Shown in pieces: positions 10,394-19,874 of a DNA stretch of 42,139 bases (position 1 is the first letter of the stretch; each line of letters opens with the position of its first letter). Location: the NCBI RefSeq assembly GCF_002006795.1, contig NZ_MVDN01000003.1, positions 232,654-274,792 of the forward strand, in the 5' to 3' direction. The translations under genes and the position numbers were made by a program. The notes beneath the pieces were generated by a model. The model had not been told where the DNA came from. It did not search any database and saw nothing but the letters and a program-made list of their open reading frames with translations. The DNA is from Wohlfahrtiimonas populi (GTDB taxonomy: Bacteria > Pseudomonadota > Gammaproteobacteria > Cardiobacteriales > Wohlfahrtiimonadaceae).

Positions 10394-11234
10394 GCTCGAT
10401 CTCTTTCAAATCGTTTTCTGCAAAATCATATGATTTTCCACAAAATTCGCATGTCACGCTGACTTTGCCTTCTTCAGCAACGATCTCTTTCAATTCATCC
10501 ACTGACAATTGCTTCAACATACCAATAGAACGATCACGTGAACATTGGCAATGGAAATGCAAAGATTCCTCTTCAAATAAACGAATATCATCTTCTGAAT
10601 ACAAGCGATACAGCAATGTTTGTGTATCCAATTCATTCAATTCTTCTACTGTCACAGTATCTGCTAAATGGCAGACACGATTGTAAGCATCTTCATCTTC
10701 CATTTCACCAGGAATACGCTGAAGCAATAAACCGCCCAATGTAGATTCTGTATTGCGTAAGAATAATGATGTGCGTAATTGCTCTGATGTTTCAAAGTAA
10801 CGCTCGATCGCTGCACTGATAGAATCATCGATCAATGGAATCACGCCTTGGTAGCTACTTTCAATTGAATGAGCATTTTCGATTGTGATCACAACGCGAC
10901 CGCCTTCTGTCAACTCTTTGAAAGTTGAATTTTCTGGCAAATCATCTTGATAAGTTGCAGTTGCACGGAATCCGCCATCATGTGTGATTTGTACAACCAA
11001 CATATTTAAAGCACCTGTTGCTTCGATTTGAAGCGTCATTTTGCCTTCGATTTTGATGGTTGCACTCAACAATGCCGCTGTCGCAACTAACTCACCTAAA
11101 TATTTCTGAACAACTTCAGGATATTCACGTCTTTCTAAGACTTCTTGCCATGAAGTAGTTAATTTGATGCGCTCACCGCGAATTGGAAGGTTATCAAATA
11201 GAAAACGTTGTAACATGTTTGCATCATTTTGCAT
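10386..11234 (-). CDS. hslO: Redox-regulated chaperone Hsp33
   Basis: A 282-residue Hsp33. The four zinc-binding cysteines are present near the C-terminus as CxC (FHCQCSRD) and CxxC (CEFCGKSY). These are the redox switch that unfolds to activate the holdase under oxidative stress. The N-terminal chaperone domain begins MLQRFLFDNLPIRGE. I chose the ATG at 11234 because AGGGTGAG lies about six bases upstream; a longer frame opening with GTG at 11255 has no such site. It lies between the TerC-type gene (40 bases upstream) and ubiX (overlapping by eight bases), suggesting cotranscription. Confidence 0.95.
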   Translation of the reverse strand: MQNDANMLQRFLFDNLPIRGERIKLTTSWQEVLERREYPEVVQKYLGELVATAALLSATIKIEGKMTLQIEATGALNMLVVQITHDGGFRATATYQDDLPENSTFKELTEGGRVVITIENAHSIESSYQGVIPLIDDSISAAIERYFETSEQLRTSLFLRNTESTLGGLLLQRIPGEMEDEDAYNRVCHLADTVTVEELNELDTQTLLYRLYSEDDIRLFEEESLHFHCQCSRDRSIGMLKQLSVDELKEIVAEEGKVSVTCEFCGKSYDFAENDLKEIEHA

Positions 11235-11274
11235 GATCTCACCCTGAAGTTGCACTTGTAAAAAGGTAAGTATA

Positions 11275-12840
11275 CTACATCATTTCCATTTTCGGTTTAG
11301 TCACATGCACACTTAATATTCGACGATCGTCCACTTCCCTTGTTGTGAACTGATAACCTTTGAGTTCCAATGAATCACCCACTGATGGTACTTTATCAAA
11401 AATATCCACCAATAATCCGCCCAATGAGCTGTAATCATCTTCTTCATCCACTAAACCGCGAACGCCCAAAGTTTGTTCTACTAAGTGAAGATCACATGAG
11501 CCTGCAACGATCCATTCATTTTCCCCAACTTCCTCAATGGATGCTTTTTCATCTTCATCAGGGAATTCACCGGCAATGGCTTCGATGATATCGAGTAAGG
11601 TAATCACACCATGAATCGAACCAAAATCATCTGTCACAATGACCATGTGTGCATTTGTATGACGGAAAATATCCATCATTTTCAATACAGTGGTGGAACG
11701 ATGTGAGTAAATGGCTGGTCTAATGGTTTTTTCACGATCCAATTCGCCTGTTGTCATCAAGTCTGAAATGATGTCTTTTGCACGCGCAACACCTATCACT
11801 TCATCTAAGCTACCATCACACACAGGGAAATAGTTATGAGGAATCTCTTTCACTTGCGCCAAGATTTCTTCTTTAGACGCATGAATATTGATCCAAGAGA
11901 TATCATTTCGTGGTGTCATGATTGAGCGAATCACACGATCACCCAATGTTAAGACACCGCTCACCATATTACGTTCATCTTTACCAAAGAGCTCTTCTAA
12001 TTCAGAGTCAATCGGATTATCTTCCGCTTCTTCCTCTTCATGCTCTTCAGATTTATCGTTTGTGCCCAACATTTTTAAAACTAAGTTAGCCGCACGTTCA
12101 CGACGAGAATATTTACTTTCTTGTTTTAACAGGTTTCGATTAATGAGCTGATTAATAAGCTCAATGAATACAGAAAAACCGATTGCAGCATAGATATAGC
12201 CTTTTGGTACTTCTACACCAAAGCCTTCCATGATCAAACTTAAACCGATCATCAATAGGAAGCTTAAACATAGAACAACAATTGTTGGATGACGATTCAC
12301 AAATTCAGTTAATGGGCGCGCAGCAAAGAGCATCAATCCCATTGAGATTGTGACAGCTGTGATCATCACCCATAAATGTTTTGCAATACTTGTTGCCGTG
12401 ATAACAGCATCGAAGGAGAAAACTGCATCCAATACAATGATCTGTAAAACGATTGGCCAGAATTTAGCATAGCCCTTCGATTTACCTTCAACAATGACAC
12501 CGCCTTCAATGCGTTCGTGCAATTCTTTTGTCGCTTTTTGCAATAAGAAAAAGCCACCAAAGATCATGATCAAATCTCGCACAGAGAAAGAGTGCTGAAA
12601 GATGGGATCAGTAAATATAGGGTTTGTCAGCGTGATCATCCACGTCATAACGGACAATAAACCAATACGCATGATTAAAGCCAAGCTTAAGCCTGTTATT
12701 CTTGCGTGGTTTCTTTGACGAGGTGGAAGTTTATTAGAGAGAATCGCGATGAAAATTAAGTTATCAATACCTAAAACGATTTCTAAAACGATTAAGATTA
12801 TAAGCGAAACCCATATCGACGGGTCCAGCAGAACTTCCAT
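11275..12840 (-). CDS. TerC-domain membrane protein with CBS pair and CorC/HlyC domain (YoaE/YegH type)
   Basis: A 521-residue protein with three parts. Residues 1 to about 240 form a TerC-like membrane domain with the characteristic VLGIDNLIFIAIL and VFSFDAVITAT segments. Two CBS domains occupy about 300-425 (VIRSIMTPRNDISWI, then FGSIHGVITLLDIIEAIAGEF). A CorC/HlyC-type C-terminal domain follows. E. coli YoaE and YegH have the same build. The family is linked to metal-ion handling, TerC relatives to manganese export, but the substrate of this type is not settled. The ATG has GAGG upstream at good spacing. It appears to be the first gene of the minus-strand run ending with trmO. Confidence 0.9.
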   Translation of the reverse strand: MEVLLDPSIWVSLIILIVLEIVLGIDNLIFIAILSNKLPPRQRNHARITGLSLALIMRIGLLSVMTWMITLTNPIFTDPIFQHSFSVRDLIMIFGGFFLLQKATKELHERIEGGVIVEGKSKGYAKFWPIVLQIIVLDAVFSFDAVITATSIAKHLWVMITAVTISMGLMLFAARPLTEFVNRHPTIVVLCLSFLLMIGLSLIMEGFGVEVPKGYIYAAIGFSVFIELINQLINRNLLKQESKYSRRERAANLVLKMLGTNDKSEEHEEEEAEDNPIDSELEELFGKDERNMVSGVLTLGDRVIRSIMTPRNDISWINIHASKEEILAQVKEIPHNYFPVCDGSLDEVIGVARAKDIISDLMTTGELDREKTIRPAIYSHRSTTVLKMMDIFRHTNAHMVIVTDDFGSIHGVITLLDIIEAIAGEFPDEDEKASIEEVGENEWIVAGSCDLHLVEQTLGVRGLVDEEDDYSSLGGLLVDIFDKVPSVGDSLELKGYQFTTREVDDRRILSVHVTKPKMEMM

Positions 12841-13149
12841 ATATTTCCTCTATAATGACAAATGAAGCGTATAATGTGCAACACTTTCTTTTTCGATGCA
12901 AACGTTTTTACAATAATTCACATTTTTATGCCGATTTTTTAATTAAAATCATGCTAAATTCTCAATAGGCTACGCTGTCAAATGATAAATACCTAAATTT
13001 GAGATATGTTTATCATCCAACATCACTCTTAATACTATAAATACGACAGCCATTTAGTCCGTAAAATGCTACCATTAGCAAACTTATTCACTTTGAATCA
13101 TAAATTTCAGTGAAGTTTCACGCATTAAAATATTTTTAGAGCACATTCA
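12841..13149. promoter_or_regulatory. Divergent promoter region between the TerC-type gene and mutS
   Basis: This 309-base AT-rich gap must hold promoters for the minus-strand run and for mutS. On the minus strand TTGCAC with a CATTAT element 18 bases on is a possible weak promoter close to the TerC gene. A 7-base inverted repeat (TGATAAA at 12983-12989, TTTATCA at 13009-13015) is the only symmetric element I noticed. I see no small gene or RNA. Confidence 0.35.
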
Positions 13150-15723
13150 ATGAAAAAACCAGAGAATCCAACAACTCATACGCCAATGATGCAACAGTAT
13201 TTAAGCATCAAATCATCTTACCCAAACATGCTATTGTTCTATCGCATGGGGGATTTTTATGAACTATTTTTTGATGATGCGAAACGAGCTGCGAAACTTC
13301 TTGATATTACATTGACTGCTCGCGGACAATCCGCAGGCGAACCCATTCCAATGGCAGGGATTCCACATCATGCAGCTGAAAGCTATTTAGCAAAGCTTGT
13401 GCGTGCAGGTGTTTCTGTTGCCATTTGCGAACAAGTGGGAGAAACACCTGCAAAAGGTCCTGTGAATCGTGAAGTTGTGCGCGTATTAACGCCAGGTACA
13501 TTGACCGATGAATATTTACTCGATACGAAAAAAGACAACCAAGTGGCAGCCATTGCTTTTGCTGATGAGAAATGGCTATTGTCATGGTTAGATTTATCCA
13601 GTGCGCGCTTTATGTTGACTGATCCTTTATCAGAATCAGAACTTTTATCAGAATTAATCCGCTTACAACCTTCTGAACTCATTGCGCCTGAAGAACTATC
13701 CATTCCTGAATCTATTTCAAGAATGACGATCGTGCAAAAATATCCAGATTGGCATTTTGATTTAGCCCGCAATGCAGAAAAATTATTGAGCCATTTTAAA
13801 TTAAACTCATTACAAGGCGTTGGTTTAACGAATGATGCGTTGCCAATTATGGCAGCAGGTGCATTGCTCACTTATGCCAAAGAAACACAAAAAAGTGAAT
13901 TAGAACACATCACCACCTTGCACATTGAACACATTGATGATGCTTTGATTTTAGATACAACAACCCGAAAAAATCTAGAAATTGAGCGCACATTAAGTGG
14001 TGGCAGCGATCATACTTTAAGAAGCTTAATTGACCATTGCCAAACACCAATGGGTTCACGCTTGTTATCACGTTGGCTCAATCGCCCACTGCGTGATCAA
14101 CACATTTTGAATCAACGTTTAGATCTAACGGAAAGCGTAGAACATTATGTCACTACTTTAAAGCCATTATTGAAGCAAATTTCTGATATTGAGCGTTTAA
14201 CCACAAGAATTTCACTCAAATCAGCACGCCCACGCGATATGATTCAATTGAAAGAGAGCTTAAAACAAATACCTGAACTTGCAAATATTATTCATCAATC
14301 AGATAAAATCCAAGTGATTAACCCTGATTGGTTACAGGATTTAGTGGCACATCCTGAATTGGTTGATTTGCTTGAGCGCGCAATTGTGGATGAACCACCT
14401 GTGTTGATTCGTGATGGTGGCGTGATTCGTAAAGGCTATAATACAGAATTAGATGATTTACTCGCACTCAATCACGAAGGTAAAAACTTCCTTCTACAAT
14501 TGGAAGAAGATCAAAAGAAACTCACAGGCATTAACCAATTAAAAGTGGGTTATAACCGCGTGCATGGTTACTATATTGAAGTACCAACACAATTTGCAGA
14601 TCAAATGCCCACTGAATATGTGCGTCGCCAAACCTTGAAAGGCGTTGAGCGCTATATCACACCTGATTTAAAACAGTTCGAAAACAAAATTCTCCATGCA
14701 AAAGAGAATGCTTTATCACTGGAAAAACAGCTATGGGATCAATTGTTAGATCAACTGATTCCACATGTCACAGCACTTCGCTTATTAAGCGATGCCATTG
14801 CTCACGTGGATATTTTCACTAACTTCTGCACACTCAAAAACTCTTTGAATTGGCATCGCCCACAATTCAGCAATAACATTGGCATTGAAATCACCAACGG
14901 TCGTCACCCTATTGTAGAATCTACAATTTCACATCCATTCATTGCGAATAGTACATCATTAACACCTAGCCAACGCATGCAAATTGTGACTGGGCCAAAT
15001 ATGGGCGGTAAATCCACTTATATGCGCCAAACAGCATTGATCACCCTGCTCGCTTATATTGGCTCTTTTGTACCTGCGGATGCTGCAATTTTGGGCCCTG
15101 TGGATCGTATTTTCACACGAATTGGTGCACAAGATGATCTATCATCTGGACAATCCACATTCATGGTGGAAATGTTAGAAACTGCGACAATCCTCCATTA
15201 TGCAACAGCTAAAAGCTTAGTATTGATGGATGAAGTTGGGCGCGGTACATCCACATTGGATGGTCTATCTTTGGCTTGGAGTGCTGCTGTTTATCTCACA
15301 ACGCAATTGAAAGCACTCACAATTTTTGCAACCCATTACTTTGAAATGACAGAGCTTGAAAACCTCTATCCTGAAATTGTGAACTTGCATTTGGATGCTG
15401 TAGAACACAAAGATCAAATCATCTTTATGCATGCTGTGAAAAAAGGCGCAGCTTCCAAAAGCTATGGCTTACAAGTGGCAGCACTCGCTGGCATCCCACC
15501 TAAAGTCATTGAAATGGCAAAAGGTAAATTGCATGAACTGGAACATTCATTTGCAGCAGCCACAACACAACATGCAAAAGCAGAGCCACAAGTGCAAACA
15601 CAGTTATCACTGTTCACAGAATCCATTCACCCTGTGGTTGAGCATTTAAAATCAGTCAACATTAACAACTTAACGCCAAGAGATGCTTTAAACCTATTGT
15701 ATGACTTACAAGATAAACTGTAA
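13150..15723 (+). CDS. mutS: DNA mismatch repair protein MutS
   Basis: A full-length 857-residue MutS1. The mismatch-reading motif is present as F36-Y-E38 (GDFYELF), the same positions as in E. coli. The ATPase domain has Walker [14 protein letters not shown], the ABC-type signature region [14 protein letters not shown], Walker [12 protein letters not shown] and the FATHYFEM H-loop. The C-terminal tail carries the QLSLF beta-clamp-like motif. MutS binds mispaired bases and recruits MutL. The ribosome site is weak (AGAG region). It is followed by a strong terminator and appears to be a single-gene transcript, divergent from the TerC gene. Confidence 0.98.
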   Translation: MKKPENPTTHTPMMQQYLSIKSSYPNMLLFYRMGDFYELFFDDAKRAAKLLDITLTARGQSAGEPIPMAGIPHHAAESYLAKLVRAGVSVAICEQVGETPAKGPVNREVVRVLTPGTLTDEYLLDTKKDNQVAAIAFADEKWLLSWLDLSSARFMLTDPLSESELLSELIRLQPSELIAPEELSIPESISRMTIVQKYPDWHFDLARNAEKLLSHFKLNSLQGVGLTNDALPIMAAGALLTYAKETQKSELEHITTLHIEHIDDALILDTTTRKNLEIERTLSGGSDHTLRSLIDHCQTPMGSRLLSRWLNRPLRDQHILNQRLDLTESVEHYVTTLKPLLKQISDIERLTTRISLKSARPRDMIQLKESLKQIPELANIIHQSDKIQVINPDWLQDLVAHPELVDLLERAIVDEPPVLIRDGGVIRKGYNTELDDLLALNHEGKNFLLQLEEDQKKLTGINQLKVGYNRVHGYYIEVPTQFADQMPTEYVRRQTLKGVERYITPDLKQFENKILHAKENALSLEKQLWDQLLDQLIPHVTALRLLSDAIAHVDIFTNFCTLKNSLNWHRPQFSNNIGIEITNGRHPIVESTISHPFIANSTSLTPSQRMQIVTGPNMGGKSTYMRQTALITLLAYIGSFVPADAAILGPVDRIFTRIGAQDDLSSGQSTFMVEMLETATILHYATAKSLVLMDEVGRGTSTLDGLSLAWSAAVYLTTQLKALTIFATHYFEMTELENLYPEIVNLHLDAVEHKDQIIFMHAVKKGAASKSYGLQVAALAGIPPKVIEMAKGKLHELEHSFAAATTQHAKAEPQVQTQLSLFTESIHPVVEHLKSVNINNLTPRDALNLLYDLQDKL

Positions 15724-15785
15724 TTTACCTAAAACTTAATAGCATCCTTCTCGAAATGAAGGGTACTAAAAAGCTAGCCAATCTT

Positions 15786-15820
15786 AAAGCCAAGATCATA
15801 AATCTTGGCTTTTTATTTTT
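15786..15820 (+). terminator. Rho-independent terminator after mutS
   Basis: An 11-base perfect stem (AAAGCCAAGAT at 15786-15796, ATCTTGGCTTT at 15802-15812) with a five-base loop, followed by TTATTTTT. Confidence 0.9.
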
Positions 15821-15914
15821 AATCATATATGTAAACCATGTTTCATTTGAAAACCTGCCATGAGCATGCTAGATTCAAATGCATCATCTATCACGATTCA
15901 CCCTAGGAGAAATC

Positions 15915-17093
15915 ATGCTTCAACACAATGTATTATTGGGCATTGCTGCACTCAAAGATGAAATGATTGCCATTCGCCACCAGATCCATAGCAACCCTGA
16001 ATTAAGCTTTGAAGAAGAACGAACAAGCAATTTAGTTGCATCCCTTTTAGAACAATATGGCTATCAAGTCACACGTGGGATTGCGAAAACTGGCGTTGTT
16101 GGGCAACTTAAAAATGGTGATGGCCCAAGCATTGGTCTACGTGCGGATATGGATGCTTTACCCATTCATGAAGCAACAAGTTTATCCTATGCCAGCCAAA
16201 ACCACGGCAAAATGCACGCATGTGGTCATGATGGCCATACAGCAACATTACTAACAGCCGCACGCTATTTAGCAGCAAATAGAGATCTTTTTAAAGGCAC
16301 AATTAATGTCATTTTCCAACCTGCGGAAGAAGGTTATGCAGGCGCTGAAAAGATGGTGCAAGAAGGATTATTTGAAAAATTCCCGTGTGATGCAATCTTT
16401 GGCTTTCATAACTGGCCAGGTTTTGAAGCAGGCCATTTTGGTTTCCATGCTGGCCCAAGCATGGCTTCAGCAGATACTGTTAAAATCACAATTGAAGGCA
16501 AAGGCGGGCATGGTGCAATGCCACATTTAAGTGTAGATCCTGTCGTTGTAGCATCTTCTATCATTATGGCACTACAAACAATTGTTGCACGCAATGTGAA
16601 TCCCTTAGAAACAACCATCATCACAGCAGGCACAATTCATGCAGGCTCAGCGAGCAATATCATTCCCAATGAAGCTCACATGGAATTAACTGTGCGTAAT
16701 CTAAATCCTGATGTTCAAGATATTGTGGAACAACGCATCAAAGATACTGTTGAATATCAAGCCAAAAGTTATGGTGCTACAGCTAAGGCTGAATACATTC
16801 GCGATTATCCATTACTCACTAATTCAGAGAAAGAAACCGCTTTTGCTGAAAAAGTTGGTCGTGAATTTTTGGGTGATGATTACATCATCAATGATTTTAA
16901 ACCTATCACAGCCAGTGAAGATTTTGCCTTTATGCTACAAAAAGTTCCTGGCTGCTACGTCTTCGTGGGCAATGGTTTAGATGGTGCTCAAGGCTGTTCT
17001 CTACACAATGCACATTATGATTTTAATGATGAGATATTGCCTGTTGTTGCATCCTATTGGGTGAAATTGGTGGAAGCTTATTTAAAACCTTAA
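15915..17093 (+). CDS. M20D family amidohydrolase (hippurate hydrolase/aminoacylase-like)
   Basis: A 392-residue zinc- or manganese-dependent peptidase/amidohydrolase of the HipO/AmhX type. Conserved elements are IRHQIHSNPELSFEE, LRADMDALPI, the metal-binding HACGHDGHTA, FQPAEEGYAGA with the catalytic/metal glutamates, and the late HNAHYDFNDE. The family removes acyl groups from N-acyl amino acids or opens related amides in the cytosol. I chose the ATG at 15915 because AGGAGA lies six bases upstream; an in-frame ATG at 15879 lacks a ribosome site. The substrate cannot be told from sequence. The gene stands alone after the mutS terminator. Confidence 0.88.
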   Translation: MLQHNVLLGIAALKDEMIAIRHQIHSNPELSFEEERTSNLVASLLEQYGYQVTRGIAKTGVVGQLKNGDGPSIGLRADMDALPIHEATSLSYASQNHGKMHACGHDGHTATLLTAARYLAANRDLFKGTINVIFQPAEEGYAGAEKMVQEGLFEKFPCDAIFGFHNWPGFEAGHFGFHAGPSMASADTVKITIEGKGGHGAMPHLSVDPVVVASSIIMALQTIVARNVNPLETTIITAGTIHAGSASNIIPNEAHMELTVRNLNPDVQDIVEQRIKDTVEYQAKSYGATAKAEYIRDYPLLTNSEKETAFAEKVGREFLGDDYIINDFKPITASEDFAFMLQKVPGCYVFVGNGLDGAQGCSLHNAHYDFNDEILPVVASYWVKLVEAYLKP

Positions 17094-17145
17094 GATTAGC
17101 TGTAGCGCTCTTCTTTTTTTATGGTATTGTACTAAAGCGCTAAAA

Positions 17146-17169
17146 GCCTTGATCATAGGCGATCAAGGC
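17146..17169 (+). terminator. Hairpin in the leader of the glutaredoxin-like gene
   Basis: A perfect 9-base stem (GCCTTGATC / GATCAAGGC) with a six-base loop ends 27 bases before the next start codon. The tail GAAGTTTT is not a clean T-run, so this may be a weak terminator of the amidohydrolase gene or a leader structure. Confidence 0.45.
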
Positions 17170-17196
17170 GAAGTTTTAAATGTGAGGTCATAAAAA

Positions 17197-17448
17197 ATGT
17201 TAGACAATACAACCACTTCACCAATTTTGCTGTATGGCACCAGCGATTGTCACTTATGTGAAGAAGCCATGGATATTCTCAAAGAAAATCATATTCCTTA
17301 TGAGTTTATTGACATCGCACACGACAATAATCTTGTAGAACAATTGGGCTGGTTTATTCCAGTGATCAAGCTACAAGAAGAAATGATCAAAAGCCCGATT
17401 GATTGGGCATCTGTATTACCAAAGATCAAAGCGACTCTGGATATTTAA
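17197..17448 (+). CDS. Glutaredoxin-like thiol protein (DUF836 type)
   Basis: An 83-residue thioredoxin-fold protein. It opens with a beta strand (PILLYGTSDC) and a CxxC redox pair, C18-H-L-C21, and has the cis-Pro segment WFIPVIKL. This matches the small glutaredoxin-like DUF836 family found beside many housekeeping genes. The likely role is thiol-disulfide exchange in the cytosol, but no partner is evident. Its last 23 bases overlap the 2H phosphoesterase gene on the other strand. Upstream is the hairpin at 17146-17169. Confidence 0.82.
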   Translation: MLDNTTTSPILLYGTSDCHLCEEAMDILKENHIPYEFIDIAHDNNLVEQLGWFIPVIKLQEEMIKSPIDWASVLPKIKATLDI

Positions 17449-18091
17449 TCACAGATTGATCCAATAAATTAATCATAAGCTCGTCCTTCAATTGCCCACC
17501 TGAAACCGTTGGCGCATAAGAAACGAGCTTTATTGCATTAAAACGTAGCAAAACATCCTTTTGAACTTCAAATTGCTTTAACTCTCGCAAAATCAAATCT
17601 GTTGGCCATTCATCGTTGTATAAACCCACTGTCACATGTGGAAAATAATCATAATTCTCTTCAAAGTGATCTCGCTTGCTCAATTGATCATTTAATTGCG
17701 TTAAATTCCCCTGAATGTCCAATACTTCAAAACCTGGCGCAATGGCATAACTGATTAAAATATTGCGAATGGCAGCTTCTATCGTATTCAATTTCAATGA
17801 TAAAATCTGTTCGATATCTTTCTCAATCGCATCCAAGCAATAGTCATCACAATATTGCTTTTCAGATGACAAAAACCCACAAGGCGCCAATGTAATGTGC
17901 GGTTTACGCACATAAGTTGAAATCAAATAAGGTGATAAATGGTGCTGTGCTTCTCGGTAGCGCTGTAGAAATAGATCATCATCCAACTCAAGCACCCACA
18001 CAGCATATTTGGATCGACCTTTATGCCAATCATAAAAATCGCCCTGCAATGGTCCATATGTTTTGGAATACTTCAGCAATTCTGAATACAT
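17426..18091 (-). CDS. 2H phosphoesterase superfamily protein (2'-5' RNA ligase-like)
   Basis: A 221-residue protein with the two HxT motifs of the 2H superfamily: H65-I-T67 in RKPHITLAPCG and H152-V-T154 in YFPHVTVGLYN. The spacing of about 87 residues suits the two-lobed fold. Relatives include RNA 2'-5' ligases, cyclic phosphodiesterases and tRNA-processing enzymes. The target here is unknown. The gene is divergent from marR and convergent, with a 23-base overlap, with the glutaredoxin-like gene. The family call rests on the paired motifs and the surrounding hydrophobic pattern. Confidence 0.72.
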   Translation of the reverse strand: MYSELLKYSKTYGPLQGDFYDWHKGRSKYAVWVLELDDDLFLQRYREAQHHLSPYLISTYVRKPHITLAPCGFLSSEKQYCDDYCLDAIEKDIEQILSLKLNTIEAAIRNILISYAIAPGFEVLDIQGNLTQLNDQLSKRDHFEENYDYFPHVTVGLYNDEWPTDLILRELKQFEVQKDVLLRFNAIKLVSYAPTVSGGQLKDELMINLLDQSVIKYPESL

Positions 18092-18110
18092 TCATTGATC
18101 TCTAAAAATT

Positions 18111-18171
18111 TTGTCAAAAGAATAAGTTTGGGTATATACTGATTTCCCCAATTTAGTTAACCAAGCTAACC
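18111..18171 (+). promoter_or_regulatory. Promoter and candidate operator of the marR-MFS pair
   Basis: TTGTCA at 18111-18116 lies 18 bases before TATACT at 18135-18140, or 16 before the overlapping TATATA. Between the -10 and the marR ATG at 18175 is a tandem repeat of AG(T/C)TAACC (AGTTAACC then AGCTAACC, nine-base period) that also contains GTTA/TAAC symmetry. Its position suits autorepression by the MarR protein; that is an inference. Confidence 0.5.
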
Positions 18172-18174
18172 ATT

Positions 18175-18612
18175 ATGTCACAACTGCCAAATTTCCGTAT
18201 TGCTTTGATTCGCTCAGCACGATTATTCAGCGATGAAATCAATACACTACTAGAACCTTATCAGCTAAATTTCTCATTATGGCAAGCCTTATATGCCATT
18301 CATCAAAAAAAAGAGTGCACTTCAATCGAGATCGCAGAAGAGCTCAATGTTTCCAAGCCATCCATCACAAAGCGCATGCAAGCACTTGAGAAACTCCAGC
18401 TGATTCAACCTTTACCCAGCATTGATAAACGCCAGAAATTATTCTGTTTATCCAATGAAGGTCACAAGCTCTATCAAATATGTGCCAACCAAATTGATGC
18501 GTTAGAAGAAAATTTACTCTCAGCTTTTGCTGAATCAGACACGGAACAAACACAACATCTATTAACCCAATTAATAGCTACCTTGCAACAAAGAAAAATG
18601 GAACAAAAATGA
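18175..18612 (+). CDS. MarR family transcriptional regulator
   Basis: A 145-residue winged-helix protein of normal MarR size. The helix-turn-helix is in CTSIEIAEELNVSKPSITKRMQALEK (roughly residues 46-71), followed by the wing with DKRQKLF, the usual D-x-R motif. MarR proteins bind DNA as dimers and release it on ligand binding, often controlling exporters. The stop codon overlaps the start of the following MFS gene (ATGA), so this very likely regulates that transporter. There is no clear Shine-Dalgarno sequence before the ATG, and the repeat candidate operator abuts it. Confidence 0.92.
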   Translation: MSQLPNFRIALIRSARLFSDEINTLLEPYQLNFSLWQALYAIHQKKECTSIEIAEELNVSKPSITKRMQALEKLQLIQPLPSIDKRQKLFCLSNEGHKLYQICANQIDALEENLLSAFAESDTEQTQHLLTQLIATLQQRKMEQK

Positions 18613-19814
18613 ATACTGAGAAACAACCCTTATGGACACAAAACTTTATCTTAATCAGCGCAATCAATTTCCAAATCGTATTAATTTTCTATCTACTCAT
18701 CATTGTGATCGTGAGCTACTCTACTGAAAAATTGGGTGCAAGCACAGCACAAGCAGGCTTAGTTTCTGGCATATTCATCGTTGGTATTTTAATTGGCCGA
18801 TTGATTGTGAGCCGATTACTGAAAAAATTAGGGCGAAAAACAACATTATTGATTGGCCTGACAGGTTTCTTATTAAGCTCAGGCTTATATTTTTTGAATG
18901 TAGATGTTGTATTTCTTTCTCTTGTGAGATTCACTCACGGCTTTATGCTCGGCATTGCAGCGACAGTATTGGGTACAATCATCGCTCAGATCATTCCACT
19001 CACAAGACGCGGTGAAGGCATTGGCTACTACAGCATGAGCGCAACATTAGGCACAGCCATTGGCCCATTTCTCGCCATTTGGTTGATGGAACATATTCAA
19101 TATCAATCTATTTTCATGATTTCAAGTGCCATTACTTTTTGCTGTTTAATCACAACTTTTGTCCTAAAAATACCTGAGTTACCTGCTCAAAATTCAGATG
19201 TACAAGCACATAAAGAAGCACCTAAAAACTCATGGATCTCAGAGTTTATCGAAAAAAGTGCATTACCCATTTCTCTAGTCATGTTGTTAGTTGCGATCTG
19301 TTATTCATCAGTTTTATCGTTCATCAATTTCTATGCTAAGGAGATCAATCTATTGCCTGCGGCTTCATTTTTCTTTTTAACATTTGCAGTTGCCATATTG
19401 CTTTCACGCCCATTTACAGGCCCTTTAATGGATCGTAAAGGTGAAAATATTGTCATCTTGCCTGCATTTATTTTCATGACCTTGGCATTGTATTTATTGA
19501 GCCAAGCACACAGCTCATTTATGTTATTACTGAGCGCATTTTTTATGGGCTTAGGCTTTGGAAATATTCAATCCATTTGCCAAACCATTGCTTTGAAAAA
19601 TGTCCCCTTAGAAAGAATGGGCTTAGCCACTTCCACATTCTTTATCTTTTTAGAAGCAGGTTTAGGCTTTGGGCCATTCTTCTTAGGTAAATCACTCGAT
19701 TATATTAGTTACTCTCAGCTTTATGGCTATAGCGCTGTAGCGATAATATTTTGCATCGTGGTTTATTTTATTCTGCATGGCTATCAATCGATGTTTGGTA
19801 AACCTCTGCATTAA
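18609..19814 (+). CDS. MFS transporter (drug efflux type)
   Basis: A 401-residue major facilitator with about 12 membrane segments. The loop between segments 2 and 3 carries the MFS motif A-like G-x-L-I-x-R-L-x-x-x-x-x-x-G-R-K pattern (GRLIVSRLLKKLGRK). A similar repeat, RPFTGPLMDRKGE, marks the second half. It is the YfcJ/YhhS-like build common among exporters in marR-MFS pairs. Translation is coupled to marR by a four-base ATGA overlap. The natural substrate cannot be read from sequence. A GC-rich hairpin follows. Confidence 0.88.
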   Translation: MNTEKQPLWTQNFILISAINFQIVLIFYLLIIVIVSYSTEKLGASTAQAGLVSGIFIVGILIGRLIVSRLLKKLGRKTTLLIGLTGFLLSSGLYFLNVDVVFLSLVRFTHGFMLGIAATVLGTIIAQIIPLTRRGEGIGYYSMSATLGTAIGPFLAIWLMEHIQYQSIFMISSAITFCCLITTFVLKIPELPAQNSDVQAHKEAPKNSWISEFIEKSALPISLVMLLVAICYSSVLSFINFYAKEINLLPAASFFFLTFAVAILLSRPFTGPLMDRKGENIVILPAFIFMTLALYLLSQAHSSFMLLLSAFFMGLGFGNIQSICQTIALKNVPLERMGLATSTFFIFLEAGLGFGPFFLGKSLDYISYSQLYGYSAVAIIFCIVVYFILHGYQSMFGKPLH

Positions 19815-19836
19815 TATATCAATATCCAATACAAAC

Positions 19837-19865
19837 ATCCCGCCAAATAGGCGGGATAGTTTTAT
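19837..19865. terminator. Terminator between the MFS and MATE genes
   Basis: A GC-rich perfect 8-base stem (ATCCCGCC at 19837-19844, GGCGGGAT at 19850-19857) with a five-base loop. The T-run is short on either side, but placement between convergent genes supports bidirectional use. Confidence 0.7.
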
Positions 19866-19874
19866 GATTAATAA

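Noticed and set aside
11235-11255. GTG start giving a seven-residue longer HslO
   Set aside because: The internal ATG at 11234 has a good Shine-Dalgarno sequence that falls inside this extension.
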